A stretch of 64,000 nt of DNA from Cyathus striatus (Eukaryota > Basidiomycota > Agaricomycetes > Agaricales > Nidulariaceae), in the NCBI GenBank assembly GCA_025738555.1, contig JAOVFP010000006.1, forward strand, positions 2,976,001 to 3,040,000, in the 5' to 3' direction. Made by a program: the position numbers and the translations under genes. Below, piece after piece: positions 11,672-25,100 of the stretch. The notes beneath the pieces were generated by a model. It was given only the letters and a program-made list of their open reading frames with translations. It searched no databases and had not been told where the DNA came from. The first letter of the stretch is position 1. Every line of letters begins with the position of its first letter.

Positions 11672-13190
11672 GAGGTGGGAATATAGTATACACAAAATGA
11701 AAAGGACAAGTTGAACAGAGAAAAGGAGAGAAAGGTGAAGAGTGGAAAACAGCAAAGCGAAGGGGGTGGGAAGGAGGGTGAAAAGTGAGAGGGACACATG
11801 CAGGAGTAACTTTTTACACTTGTAAACATTTGCATTGATCTGATATTGATTGTGAAGGAAGTGGGATGTAGTAGGTACACATTTCCATGCTGGGCTACAA
11901 CGAATGAGTGGAGTGAAAAAATATGCACCTGAAAGAAGTAGCAGGTCCATGCTGCTGATACGCCTGACGGACGTACAACGTATATAAGCGTATTTTTGCG
12001 ATATCTACATAATATAAATCACTCACTTGCGATCACAATTGGATTATCTAAGCGTTGGAGTGAGGTCCGAACTGCCAACGATCGTGCTATTTATAGTCAC
12101 CACCACTAAGGACATAGTAAACAGATCTAAAAGCAATAGTGATTATAGTAAGGGATTAGCAGGAAAGCGTGTATATAGAACCCCAACGGCACTTGATCCA
12201 CCATAAGCGCGCGGTAACGCGACGCGTCCAGGTCACGGGATGGTTCCGGCAGCGCAACTTACCCAAAGAAGCCGACAGCGTCAAGGCGCCCATCAAGCGC
12301 CAACAGCCATTGCCGCTACTCTGGACTCAACCCAGATCGGTCCCCGGCATCTTGCGAATGAGATCTCACCCTGATCTACCGATCGAAGCGAACGGACCAT
12401 ATACCCGAAGCCGTGGTTGCCGATGGTTCTATCTTTAGGCCCGCGACGCGACGAGGCGTCTAAACACGCCCATCAGCCAATAAGCGCGTCTCTATTTATC
12501 ACGCGCGCCCGCCCCTTTCGCAGAGCTAAGGCCAACGCTCTCCTATCCAGACCTTCGCGCACGTCCCTCCGCCCAGCGTCGTAGTTAATTACCTTATCTA
12601 GACATCTGCTATACCTGTACAGTACCTTTACAGTACCTAAGAACTCCGCTTTTCCAGTAGTATATAAGACTCGCAAACCTGCTCATGTAGAACCAAGCAA
12701 TCCTGTATCAATTCCTTCCGCTATCAGTGCTATTTAGCGTATTCGTGACAATCTATTTAATTTCCGAGTGTAACAACCCAGTGTGATCTAAGCCCTCCCA
12801 GGACCTCAAAGAAGTTTAGTTTATTATTAGTGATTACAAGTGTTATAGATTACAAGTGAATATTATAGTGTGTTCATCCCTCCCTTGCCCAGAATTACCT
12901 TGTGTATTCTGAAGATATTCCCCCGGACTCGCCCCTGCTTGATTGTTAGCAAGAGTAAGCGACGACCATTACATAGTTTCATAGCTATTACTCCCTAGTA
13001 ACCCTCTTAGCCCTTTTACTGCTATATAGTACAATAAAAGAGGGCAGAGGAGAGGAGCTTAAGGGAGCAGGGTGAGTAAACGGTGTGACGCCGCTCGCGC
13101 ATTTAGGCATAAAATTGCGCATTTTTATCATTAGAAGCATTAGAAGCTGAACACATTGAGGAAGCCCATATAATAAATAAAGATTCATGG
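11672..13190. other. Mixed repeats with a CpG-rich block at 12,180-12,780
   Basis: A purine-rich stretch (11,690-11,790) is related to 14,665-14,780. The block 12,180-12,780 is CpG-rich and contains TAGTATATAAGACTCGC near 12,657, which resembles the TATA region of an LTR, followed by GTGTAACAACCCAGTG. I could not find paired ends or a target duplication, so a solo LTR is possible but unproven. Confidence 0.3.
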
Positions 13191-15655
13191 ACTGCTATTC
13201 AATAGCAAGCACCCAACACATTGACTCATAAACCACCTACAAATATACTTATAAGTGCTTCAATGTCCAACTTACCATTAGCCTGGAAATAAAGGAAAGA
13301 TAATATAATCATTAAAATGGACCGCTTTAGCATCAGTCACATGACTTGTACAGGTGTCTGTTAAGTTCTAAGACCGCTATAATTGTTTGTTTGGCAACAG
13401 TAAGGATATTAAACAAGTAGTCAGACATGATATAATGAATATTAATGAAGAAAGCTATGCATTACTCGGAGTACAAGACTCTACAGAACTTTAATGTTGG
13501 TCTATTGGTAATACATACTTCTAACAAATGAAATATACTCGAAAGAACAAGTGTAATATGCTGTATCAATGGTAAATTGTAATAATAGGATGATCAGTAC
13601 ATGTTATGGAAGGCATACAGAGGTCAAATCTCCATGAAAATGGGTGATCTTGGGCTCGTTCTAAAGCTAGAAAGAAACACATGTTAATCGACTATGATTA
13701 TCAATGCAATGGACAGGATTCCAGCTGATATCAGGCTGAAAGATCAATCATACATGGGAAAGGATGTTTATCCACCAGAAACATCATTGATAGGGGCATC
13801 TAAGACCTTGAAACATGATAGATTGATATAGAATGAGTAATGGCAGTGCTTCACAGCCTGGACCTGGGTAATATTATTATCAAGAACAATGATAATAGGA
13901 ATCATAGATAGGAGTAGTGTGTTTCATCTGTTTCACTGTACATATTTAGTATTTATGATTTGAGAACCTGCTTTGTAATATGTCTTTCAATTCTGTATAT
14001 AACTAGGTACATTAGAGGGTAGAAAGGGAAGCAGCATCGCGCCTTTCTTGCCCAGTACATAGGTATAGGGTAGTGGTTTAGGTCTTGTTGTTTCAAAGTA
14101 ATTTAAAGTGATTTTATCGGAATCTTGTGGGATTTATTACAAAGTGCAAAGGACTGAGGCTCCAGTGAGGGTCTAGTATTTGAGACTTTGAGTAAAAGTG
14201 AATTTAAGGAAAGCAAAGGGTTGCTTTCAACCGGTTTTTAAGGATTTAAGTTAACACAAGAAGTGTTAATTAGGTTCTTGCAATTTCGGAGTAGTACAGA
14301 GTGTATTACTTCTCCTCTTCCAATAAATCATTATTGTTTCGATTCATTTGGGATTGAAAAGTGAACTTAAAGATACATTGATATAAAAAGGAGCACTACC
14401 TTACCTGTCACTCGCATTTTCGGAATTTTGTACAAGTTAGAAGTGATTTTGCTGTGTAACTATAGCAGCATACACTTCTAGAATACAACTACCCGTTTCA
14501 ATGGAAAGAAGAGGACAGATGCCTTACCAATGCACTCTGTTCAAGGGAGAGAGAGGACCATCATATGTAAGTATGAAATGAAAACCTCCAAAATCCTGCT
14601 AGCGGAGTGCGACCACCAGCAAAGGACACAACGAACTACACCAAGACAACAGGCCACCTATATGCATGCACAAAATGAAAAGGGCCAACAGAGGAAAGAG
14701 AAGTAAGGCAGAAAGTGGTAAATAGCAAGGCAAAGGGAACAGTAAAGGGGTGAAAAGGGAGAGGGAGAGCAAGTGAGCGAAAAAAGAGAGTGGATGCCAT
14801 ACCAACATTCTCTGTTCAAGGGGGAGAGAGAGGATGTCTGAGAAATGAGGGAGAACAATTAAAAACAGGAGACTTGTTGACAATTAATACCTGAGGAACA
14901 TATGAGTGAGATGTGAACAAAGAAAACGATATGCGGAAAGAACAGATGATAGAAACTGAGATACCACCCAAGTCCATGGAATCACTGATTGACAGGCTCA
15001 TAGGCCTCAGAATGAATTTGAATACAACACAGGACTGTATCCTCCAAATTACCCCCCTCTCTGGACAATACAATGTGCAACAATCATCATCAGTTGGTGC
15101 CAAAGTGTGGATAATGGATGTTGGCATACTGCAAAACAACTTGGAAACAGCCATAGAATAAATGATCAATAACCGCAAATGCAAAGCAGTTTATTGGGTT
15201 ACCAAATTCCATAAATTAAGGGGAGAGGATATACCTGACTTTTCAAAATCTGCCAGGTGCCATGGATAGTGTTGCAGCTGAAAGAAAAGAGAGGGGAGTG
15301 TAAGTACATCATAAAGATAACAAAAAGATGAACAAAGCAGCTGAGCAGAGCTAAACACTGAGCGAGAACAGGTGACCATGGGAGAGTGCACATTGTCAGG
15401 CATGATTTTTGATTATATATAATGCATGCAAATGCACTGTATACCACAATTAAAGAAATTGCACAGTAATGTCACATGACTGAATACTTCACACCATCAC
15501 ATGATACAATACACTACTAATCAAATATACCCAATACTATACATGAACAAACCAATACCTTACATGAACAAATAACCCTAAATTACCATTAAACATCATA
15601 CACATATCAATAATTAATCACTTGCACAAACAATGCACTAACAAAGGATAATATG
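13191..15655. other. AT-rich repeats, no supported gene
   Basis: CpG-poor DNA. The purine-rich tract 14,665-14,780 matches 11,690-11,790 (ACAAAATGAAAAG followed by AGAG-rich sequence), showing two copies of one decayed family. The open frame 14,913-15,161 has no recognisable domain. Confidence 0.4.
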
Positions 15656-15659
15656 ACAC

Positions 15660-16160
15660 TCTTTCATTGTGTTATTCATCCATTGTATAAAGACAATGAG
15701 AGACTATTTATATACAACTCCATTGTTTTCAATCCTATTGTTCATAATAAATGAACTGCATTGTACTATTCACCTATTTTTGAAGACAATGAGAAAACTA
15801 TTTATATACAACTCCATTGTTTTCAATCCTATTGTTCATAATAAATGAACTACATTGTACTCTTTACCCATTGTCCAAAGACAATGTGAAACTATTTATA
15901 TATGACTCCATTGTTTTCACTGCCATTGTTCACACAATGGCAGATAGGTATCTATTGTTCACTGCTCCATTGTTATAAAAATGGATTCCTATTGTTCTTG
16001 CCCAGAACAATGTAGTTCTTTATTTAGAACAATGTAATTCATTACACATTGTTCTGATATATGCTATTGTTCTCTGCTGACTAACCCTCAAATACCATTG
16101 TCCTGTACAGCCTCAGATCTAAAATCTACACTTGCACATTACTTGTTTTGGAGAACAATG
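15660..16160. repeat. Array of CATTGT / ACAATG motifs with three ~93-96-bp tandem units
   Basis: Three imperfect direct units begin near 15,691, 15,784 and 15,880, each containing GACAATG..ACTATTTATATA..CTCCATTGTTTTCA and TTGTTCA. After the units the same hexamer continues without periodicity to about 16,160. CATTGT and its complement ACAATG (with the variant TATTGT) occur more than 20 times in 500 bp on both strands, so neighbouring copies can pair as small hairpins. The array lies directly upstream of a TATA-like box at 16,208. Confidence 0.75.
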
Positions 16161-16204
16161 TAGATTGGTAGAGTGGGAATTGGATTACTAAGCAGGTTGG
16201 GAAA

Positions 16205-16650
16205 AGGTATATAAGGAGGGCAGTTTGGCAGTAGATAGATAGCTACCCACCCCCCAGTAGTCTCACCCAATTGTCATTAGTCATTAGTTATTAGTACAGT
16301 TTTATCAGCACAGCCAGTACAGTCAGTATCAGTAACAGTCACAGAAATCGAAGCAGTCACAGTCACAGTATCAGTCAGAGTAACAGTAACAGAATAAGAA
16401 GCAGATCATAGGTCAAGTTCTAAGCAAGTTGAACATTGATCTATTCAATATACACATTATAAATAGCATTAGGTCTATAGTGTGTACTATACCCCTTTCA
16501 TTATACTTGACATTATATACAGCCTTTGCTGTACATTATCCTTCATACCAAGTTTCATACAATTCATACAGCTTTTGCTGTACAAGATCACCTATTAAAT
16601 TTCCAAGAATATCCTCGCTAAATATTTCCTGACACTCAGGTGTTGTAACA
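16205..16650 (+). promoter_or_regulatory. TATA-containing, LTR-like segment with CAGT repeats
   Basis: GGTATATAAGGAGGGCAG at about 16,207 resembles a core promoter. It is followed by an irregular CAGTCACAGTA-type microsatellite (about 16,300-16,395) and ends in TGTTGTAACA at 16,641-16,650, a typical LTR end. A solo LTR reaching back into the CATTGT array is possible, but I found no unambiguous start or duplication. Confidence 0.35.
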
Positions 16651-17480
16651 TGAACAAAGTCGATTCCTGTTAGCACCTTAGATTAACTTAATCTTAAATG
16701 ACAACGTGAAAGTCGAAAAGTGCAACCCATTTTGCCCCAGAGAGAAGACCTTGCAAGCAAGGTGACAACACAACATATCAACCCTTAACAGATTTAGAAA
16801 GTTGTTGTTACAGATGATAGCCATTTCTTTGTACACCACTAGTCCTTTGTACGGTGGCATTTTTACGATAACAAAACACATGTAACTATGAAAAAATTGG
16901 ATAACTATATAATAAATTATCTGTCCTATTAAATTATGTACTTTGTTTTTCTATTCCTCAACTTAGAGATGTGCAATGTTGAATTTTGTGTGTTTTCATG
17001 AATTTTGATGGTCCTGAGGAAGCTAATCGGCATTGAGTTACATTTTAGGTAACAGAACACCAAATTGTGACCCTGTACAAAGGAGTGGTGAAACCTAAAT
17101 TCACCTCAGAATCAGTAAAATGCACATAAGTCCTACAAATTTAATTGTACTGCTCTCAGATTAAGGAATAATGTAGTATACTTCTTGTGAATTATGAATA
17201 TCAACTTTTTAGAACAGGAATGTTACTTGGAGTAAAGATATTGCCCAATCAAATTTGTGTGTACAATTCATTAAGATATTATGGGGACCCTGGATAATCT
17301 CACCAAAGGTTAGATACAAAAATAGCACTTTTTGGCCGATTATAGGGGAACGAAAAATGCCAAAAATTTCGGTTTTATAGGGGGACAAGAGCAGGCAATT
17401 TACCTGTACCATAGAATTGGCCTCATGTCATCTTTTATTACTCTGCTCATTTACACTGCTATGTACCTATTTAAGTACAG
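16651..17480. other. AT-rich, no gene seen
   Basis: No domain or repeat with a detectable partner in the window; open frames here are short and unsupported. Confidence 0.4.
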
Positions 17481-17482
17481 TA

Positions 17483-17757
17483 CAGTATCAATATGACCAA
17501 GTGTTCAGTGACATGTCACACAGGGTCATGAACAGGAACAGATGTCCTGTTTGTCATGCATCACAGAGCATTTTGAACAGAGATACAGTGAAAAAATTGA
17601 GGTTAAGGTTGAATTTTCAGCTGCTCAATTTGCTCATGTAGATCCCCATGAACACATATGACTTTTGTCACACTCAGCATGGCCCTTTGAACAGAGGGTC
17701 CAAGTGTTCATGGCCATCATGCTGAAAAGTGGTGAACACTTGGTCATATTGATGCAA
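17483..17757. mobile_element. MITE copy 1 (CpG-free), TA target duplication
   Basis: This 275-bp element aligns end to end with the MITE at 59,308-59,581. Terminal inverted repeats of about 24 bp (CAGTATCAATATGACC..) are bordered by TA on both sides (17,481-17,482; 17,758-17,759), pointing to a Tc1/mariner-type mobiliser. Where the other copy has CG, this one has TG or CA; I find no CG dinucleotide inside it. Confidence 0.8.
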
Positions 17758-17759
17758 TA

Positions 17760-18788
17760 CATTACATTCTTTATATACAGGTTACTCTTCCCCCCATCTT
17801 CACCTTCTCATAAACCTCACTAGGACCTGTGGATAGACGGATGCACTATCTGCTTGCAAATTCTTTGTCAAGAATTTCCTTCAACCTGGAAACATCTTCC
17901 ACAAACTTGAGCAAAAATGATGGCTACATTGTTGTATGTACACTGAACATAGCAATCCTATTTATCAGAAACCTGCAGACTACCTATTGTTTTTTGACAA
18001 TGTATCATCCTATAGAGCTCAAAAAATGTGATATGTAAACATGTCATGTGCTGAAAGTAGTGTTGCCATGGCTCAGTTTGACTTAGCTCAGCTCAGCTTC
18101 AGATGGCTTAAGGGTTCCGATGGCTTCATAAGCCAAACCGAGATATCTGGCTATGGCTTTGAAGCAGCTTAGCTGCTCTTAGCCAATGTTTTTTAGCAAA
18201 TCACTACAGTAATAGATGCTTAAAGTGCTCAGAAGCTCAGAATTTACTTCTAATATATTTATTTTATTGTATATTACCTATTCTTGCTCATTTCACATTG
18301 TAGTTATATATATTGTCTTGTAATGCAGAGAGTGGTTATTTAAAATTTTCAATTAAATGCATAGTACTTTGACTATATTGCTATATATTAAAGGGACCAT
18401 TTATTATTATAGTAAATACTTTTATAACACACTTGTTTCAGTCTGAAGACTGTTCTTCTGAGATGAAAGTAGATTTTAAGATAGAATTGCTCCTACAATA
18501 AGTGTACCACTTAAATTATCTATTATTAGCTAACATTTGTAACCAGCTAACTGCCTGCTTGCCACAATTTCAAAATTCACATTTCTATTTTGGTAAATGT
18601 TAAGAATGCATTTGAAATAAATGCAGCACTATACATTACCTCAGAATATTCCAAGACAATATCAAAGATTTGTCATATCAGATATGGAAAGTAGGAGTGG
18701 CTTAGTGCACCTTAGCTGTTGTTTTGGCAGCTTGGAAGCCATGAAGCCAGTAATACAGCTCAGTCTGGCCAAAATTTGGTTCACCTCA
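17760..18788. other. AT-rich, no gene seen
   Basis: Contains short palindromic GCTTAG/CTAAGC-rich sequence near 18,070-18,200 but no coding region or paired element ends that I can support. Confidence 0.4.
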
Positions 18789-18789
18789 T

Positions 18790-20361
18790 GCCAATTCTTA
18801 TGTTTTCAGTATTAATATATATTATATGATATACTTCCATTATTATGACAAAAATATATGCCTGAAAAGTTTTTTTTAAAGTTGTTTCATGTGTGAAGGT
18901 TGTTTTCCCACGCTTATTGACCGTGCGGAGACCTTCAGTAAGACCCACAGAAGTGATTAGAATGCCAGCTGATTGTATATTGCATTAGGAGTATTAAAAA
19001 TCTGACATTATAGTTACTAAATAATAGTACTTAACTCGTTTTTTATAATGTGTTCAGTTGCTGTAGCACTGATCTTTTCTTTTCTTTTTCAACTATTTCC
19101 TATATTTTCAACATTGTTACATAGTGTATGTTATGGATACTATATTATATTGAAACTTGACACCTTAAATTGTCCTGAAAGTGTCATTTTTTCATGTTAT
19201 GTCTCATATGAAGGCTGGTTTCCCACCCTTGTTCAATATGTAGAAACATCAACAATATTTACCAGACCCCAAATACAAGTAATTTATACATCATGAACAT
19301 TATAAAAAATGAGTTAAGTACTATTATTTAGTAGCTATAATGTGAGATTTTTTATACTCCTAAAGCAATATGCAATCAGTTGGCATTCTAGTCACTTCTG
19401 TGGGTCAATAGACTTGATGAATGTGCCAGAATGTGTTGGTAAGCTGACTTGTGCAAGTCTTTATCCGTATAATATCAATTCTTTAACTTAAGAAGCCATA
19501 AAGGATCAATTTCAGGCCATATAGTTGCAATAATTAGTTCCTATACACAACATAGATGGTACATCATTACACATATGAATAAGAGTTTTAAAAAATGGAA
19601 AGAAAGATAAAGTTTAAAGACTAAACTAACTCATTCCATATGAGAGTTACACCAAGTGCTCAGGGTATTGTAAATTCATTGAATTAAAGCTTGGGCAGCT
19701 AGCTGCTGGATGATTGATAAGGTAGTGTGGGAAATATTGTTGAACAAAATATTTTGTAAATAACATAGCTTCTGAGTCTATTTAAGATTACCTCATTGTT
19801 ATTATAAAATTCAGAGATGTTTATATTGATATTGACCCCTCAAATTCCCCTCAAATTCTCCAAGTTTCATGTTGTTTTGCATACAAAGGTTATTTTCCCA
19901 CACTTGCTTAATGTGCCAGGACTTCAATATTTGTTAAGCCAGTATATAAGTAAAATATACCTCATGGATATCATAAAAATTGAATTATGAACTATGTTTT
20001 AATGATTATAAAATCAGATATTTTATACTAGTAATGCTAATGATGAGCCAAACAATATAGTGTTATTTTAGCCATGTCTCTGGGTCGATTGCTTAATGAA
20101 GGCAGAATATGTTAAAAATTCAACTTTTGTAAGTCTTTATGTACAACATAGAAGTAGATTAACTCAATTTTATAACATCCTTACATTTATTTTACTGCCT
20201 AGCAAGTATTACTGAAGAGTCTTCACACGGTCAATAAGCGTGGGAAAACAACCTTCACACATGAAACAACCTTAAAAAAGACTTTTCAGGCATATATTTT
20301 TGTCATAATAGTGGAAGTATATCATATAATATATATTAATACTGAAAACATAAGAATTGGC
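18790..20361. mobile_element. Nested fold-back repeat with diverged internal tandem units
   Basis: Outer arms of about 145 bp (18,790-18,940 and 20,217-20,361) are nearly identical inverted copies starting GCCAATTCTTATG. Just inside the left arm, 18,945-19,055 pairs inverted with 19,294-19,410. Two diverged direct units of about 650-bp spacing (19,160-19,480 and 19,850-20,150) share AGTTTCATG-like, TTCCCAC.CTTG and GCAAGTCTTTAT blocks. The motif AAGGTTGTTTTCCCAC thus occurs four times in both orientations. No target duplication or transposase is visible. Confidence 0.65.
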
Positions 20362-20369
20362 TAGAAAAA

Positions 20370-20895
20370 ACACGAAATGTCCAATGCTACAGCACCCCCT
20401 TTGCTATGGCAACTGAACTATGGTACAGTGAATTTTTGATCAAATGGAGTGTCATACTATACAGGTGTAAACCATACCATAATGATACCATATTCATTTT
20501 ACTTTGAAGCACTTATGGGATGGTTATGGGACCATATATACAGCTACCATACACCTGTACTATATGGGTACGGTGTACAGCCCTAATGTAACCATTACCC
20601 AGCACCCATGAAATTAAACATTTGGTACACCCAGTATGTGGAAAAATTAGTTCAGATTACAGCACTTTGCATATAAATATAGACTTCAAATTTTGTTAGT
20701 ATAAATCAGAGTTATATGGCCATCATTGCTGGATCCACAGCCAAACCACTGGATCTTGGCTGCCCCACTGCTCTCCACTGCACTACCACATTGCAGTGTC
20801 CCAACTGCTGCTACGTCTTTTCACCCATCCTGCACCTACTCACCTCACTGCCAGCATCCCAACTGCCACCATGCCCCTTCACCCACCCCACCATT
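20370..20895. other. Flank of the mariner pseudogene, no separate gene
   Basis: AT-rich DNA followed by a CCACTG/CACC-rich stretch (20,740-20,895) just upstream of the transposase start. I could not locate the terminal inverted repeat of the transposon here. Confidence 0.4.
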
Positions 20896-20898
20896 ACC

Positions 20899-22066
20899 AT
20901 GCCTGGACCACGTTGACATATCCATTGGGAGATCAAGAAGCTGGTTGTTCACATGTACCATGAGGGACTTTCTGACAGTGATATCTGATGGTTGACAGGA
21001 GTGGCAAGATCAGCACAGAAATGAATTCTGTTGCTATATCGAAGAATGGGTGATGTTTGTAGTGTTCCAGTTGAGCATGGTTGGAAATGTTCTCTCACTA
21101 GCCTGGATGTTGCAGTAAGTAATCATTGGACTGGTTCTAGAGTTTTATGCTTACTATATTGTACAGTTCCTGGAAGCTTGTATTGAACAACAGGCTGATG
21201 CTTCCTTGGTAGAACTTCAAGCAGCATTAGAAGAGACTTGTGCAGTTTCTGTGTCACTGGCAACTATCTCTCATACTTTGAAGCAATGTGGATTTACTTG
21301 TAAGAAAGTGAGTGGATTATTATATACTTGGTAGTGGAATAACCTCTAACAAGATATATAGCTAGAACGACCTGCCCTGGAGTGCAACAAAGACAAGAGA
21401 ATCAACTTCAAGATTCAAATTGCAAGCAATTATGAAGCACACCAGCTCATTTTTGTGGATGAGAGCCATCTGAGCTGTTTCATGGCACAATGATCACATG
21501 GATGGGCAGCACACAGAGCTCATTCACATAGAAAAGATTTCTTCATAAGGGGAAAGTGGTATGTATTTACTGTATATGCATATTGTTTATCTCTGAATGC
21601 CGCCTAGTTACTCTATTCTTCTGGCACTGTCTCTCGATGGGATCATCTATGTTGACATCTACGAGAGAGCAGTGAATGGAAGGACCTTTTATGTGTTCAT
21701 AGAAGGTCTTCTCAATCATATGAATCCTTTTCCACAGCCAAACTCTGTAATTATTATGGACAACACCAGCATTCACAAATGTGAGGGTCTCCATGAGATG
21801 ATTGAAGAATGGTATGTTATAGCTGCAGCTTACTTTGCTGTATCTCATTATCATTGGATAGCAGTATGAGGCTTGAATATCTTCTGCCTTACTTGCTGGA
21901 CTTCAATCCAATTGAAGAAGCTTTCTTGTGCATCAAATCATGGCTGTGCTCCAACCATGATTATGTCCTTGGGGAAATGATGGGGGAAGAAAATGATAAT
22001 CCATACAACATGATATGGAATGCCATTTACAACATTACTCCTAGTAAAGCAGAGGGGTGGTTTTGA
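20899..22066 (+). pseudogene. IS630/Tc1-mariner transposase, dead by CGA-to-TGA changes
   Basis: Five exons keep one frame: 20,899-21,114, 21,167-21,307, 21,362-21,558, 21,608-21,811 and 21,865-22,066, with GT..AG introns of 49-54 bp. Features in order: an N-terminal helix-turn-helix (YHEGLSDSDI..LTGVARSAQK), a second one (VSLATISHTLKQCGFT), then the DDE_3 catalytic core with VDESH (first Asp), GRTFYVFIEGLL, IIMDNTSIHK (second Asp) and DFNPIEEAF (Glu). Four in-frame TGA codons lie at 20,914, 20,986, 21,022 and 21,491. Each fits a former CGA Arg, and neighbouring CGT/CGG codons have become CAT, TGT or TGG. All other sites are open, so decay was by CpG transitions alone. The element's termini were not found. 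Confidence 0.85.
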
Positions 22067-22112
22067 CACAGTGGCTATATTGCATAGGTAGCTACATAGT
22101 GTTTATATAACT

Positions 22113-25100
22113 TTACTCATTGTCATCCAGCTCATCATAATTGTCCTCCACCTCTGAGTTCTCTTCAACCCTTTCAATTTCCCACTTGAGATCACTTGAA
22201 GATTGGATAACTGTCTTGTCATCCACAGATACAGATGAGTAGCATGACAAATCATTTGTGGTAGGCATCACTAATTATAAATTAGGTGTTTCAAAATCAA
22301 TAAAGGTAAGCTGCAACTTACTATTGGCTGTGTATTCTTCAAACTCTTGAATGGTTGAGATTGCTTGACGATGTGTTAGGTGGAAGCTTGATAGCATTAC
22401 AGAGGCCTTTCTAAAAAGAGTCTTAGTCTTTTCTGTCAAAATGTGAGTGTTGGTGTGAAATTCCCATTCAGAGATTGTTGTGAAATCCTTGATTGTTTCC
22501 ATCCCTGCTATGAAGATGCTCATGCGCTCATTATCCATCAAAAATGAAGGACAATTCTCTGGCTCTAATGAGGTTAATAACATGTTGACAGTTGGATAAT
22601 CAAGGATATCAAATATTGGGTCTCCTGATGCAATAAATGAAAGACCTTTATACTGGGGACTGCTAGCCTCAGGAGTTTGAGTTTGGCAGTATCTTGAAGA
22701 GCTTTTTGGTGTCATTGATGATGAACATGACTTTGAAGACTTCTTTCCTAGATATATGTTGACTTGCAGCACAAGAGGAGGATGACCTGGGCCTGATCTA
22801 CCATGCACTCTTTTCAGAGGAGGCTCAAAATCAAGACTATGTGGTGGGCGGTGAATATCAGCTTCTCCCAATGCCTGTCAAAAAATATACATGTGTAAGT
22901 CTATCTATTAGTGAAACAATATGCATAAAATAACTTACAATCATTTTTGCCCAGTGCAACATCTTCTTATCCTCTACTGGAACATCAGGAAACACTGATC
23001 CGGCTACGGAGCCAAGTGCCAAGCTCGGTAACCTATATCGATCATCTGCCAAGCCATATAGATATATGTAGGCTACATCGCATTACATAGCACACATTGA
23101 TGCTAGATAGAGTTAGGTAGACTATAGAGTACACCATGACAGACATATAGATTTACATACATTAGACAGCTATCTACATATCTCTTTATAGATGTCTGCA
23201 ATTTTATGTAGACTATATAAGTGCTGATAGTTTAGCTCCTTCCCTTTCTTGGATCTTGAAAGATCACTACTTATACACTACTATTATACACTGGATAAGT
23301 AGTCTTTATTATTTTAAGAGAAATGGTGATGTTTACAATTTTTAATACCTCAAATATAGATTGTAATTTATCTATATGTATGTTTTAGTAGCTGTTGCAC
23401 AATGCTCAGAGTGCTCTAGTAATTATCTACAGTACAGTTATGTGTTTGGAACAGGGTGTGAGAAGGGGAGAAAGGGGCCGAGCACAATGACTTGACAACG
23501 AGTAAGTTGCCCATTGCCGGTGTGCCAAGTCTTCACGTGACTTCGATCTTCGGTTACATCCGGCTGTGAAAACAATTTTCGGTCTCGTCTCGTCTCTGTT
23601 CTTTGTTCCTTCCCTTTCCCCCTACTTACCTGTCTGTTCTGTCATGTCTCCTTCCCTCGTTAACGTTTATATAGGGAATCTTTGTCAATTCATTGCAAAC
23701 TTTATCAAACCCTTCACTGTTGTAAGTCTCCTTTCTGGTACTCATGAATGCTTCTCACTCCTAGGTGTGCTGTAGGATCATTGACAAACATTTTTATGCA
23801 GACCGCGACATTATGGGTACTGGCTGAGTTATGCTTTTGAAAACATTGTACGTCACACTCCCTTATATTCTTTCTCTTGCTTACACTCACACCAACTCTT
23901 AGTTCACTCATTCACAACTGGTATGCCAGAAGGGGGGAAGGATCGTCGTTAACGGCACGTGTCGAAGGGAAGGGCTGATAATTTTTGTATGTCGCACTGC
24001 TCCTTTTGCTTACACTCTCACTGACCAATAGCTTTATGCGCACTCACTCATGTACGGTATGCCTGAAGGGGCTGAAAGGTGGTTGGTAAGAGTGTATGTT
24101 AAATAGAAGGGCCAGGGTATATTAGTTAGTATACTTAGATATGTGTGTAGTATCATACAAAATATATATCTTTTTTTTATTCTACTGGCTGCAATTGAAT
24201 CTCCTGCAATGGTGACATTTTGGTTGCCTACATACATACAGTAGTTGTAATAGACAAGTAGTCTACATCTCTAAAGGCGCAATTACACGGAACTACCAAG
24301 CCATCACTTCGGCTATGTCGATCTATGTAGATCTATGAGAAGATGGCGTGAGTCTATATGGATCTACATAAAGGGGACTTTCCGATCAGAGATATTTGTG
24401 CTATGTAGCCTACATAGCTCTATATTACTATCTCTTTTATTCCTGATGAACATGCTTGCCGCTCAGTGAAATATAGCAGCAATGACTATGTTTTCCACAC
24501 TTCAGCTTGCCATCAAGCATCTTCCATGCTTCATGAACACTGGTATTATTGTTGGCTGGATCATTGGAATCGTCATTCTCCTTATCATCATGTCATTTTC
24601 ATTTACCTTTGCCAGACTTCTTTTTGGGCTGTATGAATAGAATCAGAGTAAGCATTGACCAGCCCACAAAACCATGTACAGCCTCTAAATCCAACAACAC
24701 AATTCCAACAGCTTTGCTTCTGGCACATGAAGCTAAACCTTGAAGTTTATCAGTTGCTGAAGACCAGTCCTCACTGCTCATTAGCAATGACAGTGCAACA
24801 TGAGTTCCCTTGCTACTCAAACAATATGCCAGCTTTACTTTATCTTGTTCCATATTGAGATATGCACAGCAGCGTGACTTGAAGTCTTCCCAAGGTATGT
24901 CCATTTCAAACCTGAACTCCCGCTTAGCCCCTTCTACCACTAGCTCAGCCATAACACAAAATACTGGATGATGATGCATTGAATATAATACTGTAAGTGT
25001 ATATATTGATAAGGCGTACCTCCTTCTCGAACTTCTTCATTTGGCCACACTCTCCTGGGTGTAGGTTGACATTGTGGGGGTAAGGGATCATTCTGAACCA

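Noticed and set aside
15660..15960. Possible CRISPR-like array
   Set aside because: Units are imperfect 93-96-bp tandem repeats with no constant-length repeats and unique spacers, and the genome is eukaryotic.
15470..16650. Solo LTR from TGTCACATGAC to TTGTAACA
   Set aside because: The ends look right but the flanks (AGTAA and TGAAC) do not match, and the tandem array makes alternative starts equally likely.
22981..24450. CATCAGGAA / TTCCTGATG as terminal repeats of the insertion in the split gene
   Set aside because: Only nine bases pair and both copies fall in host coding sequence; chance is likely.
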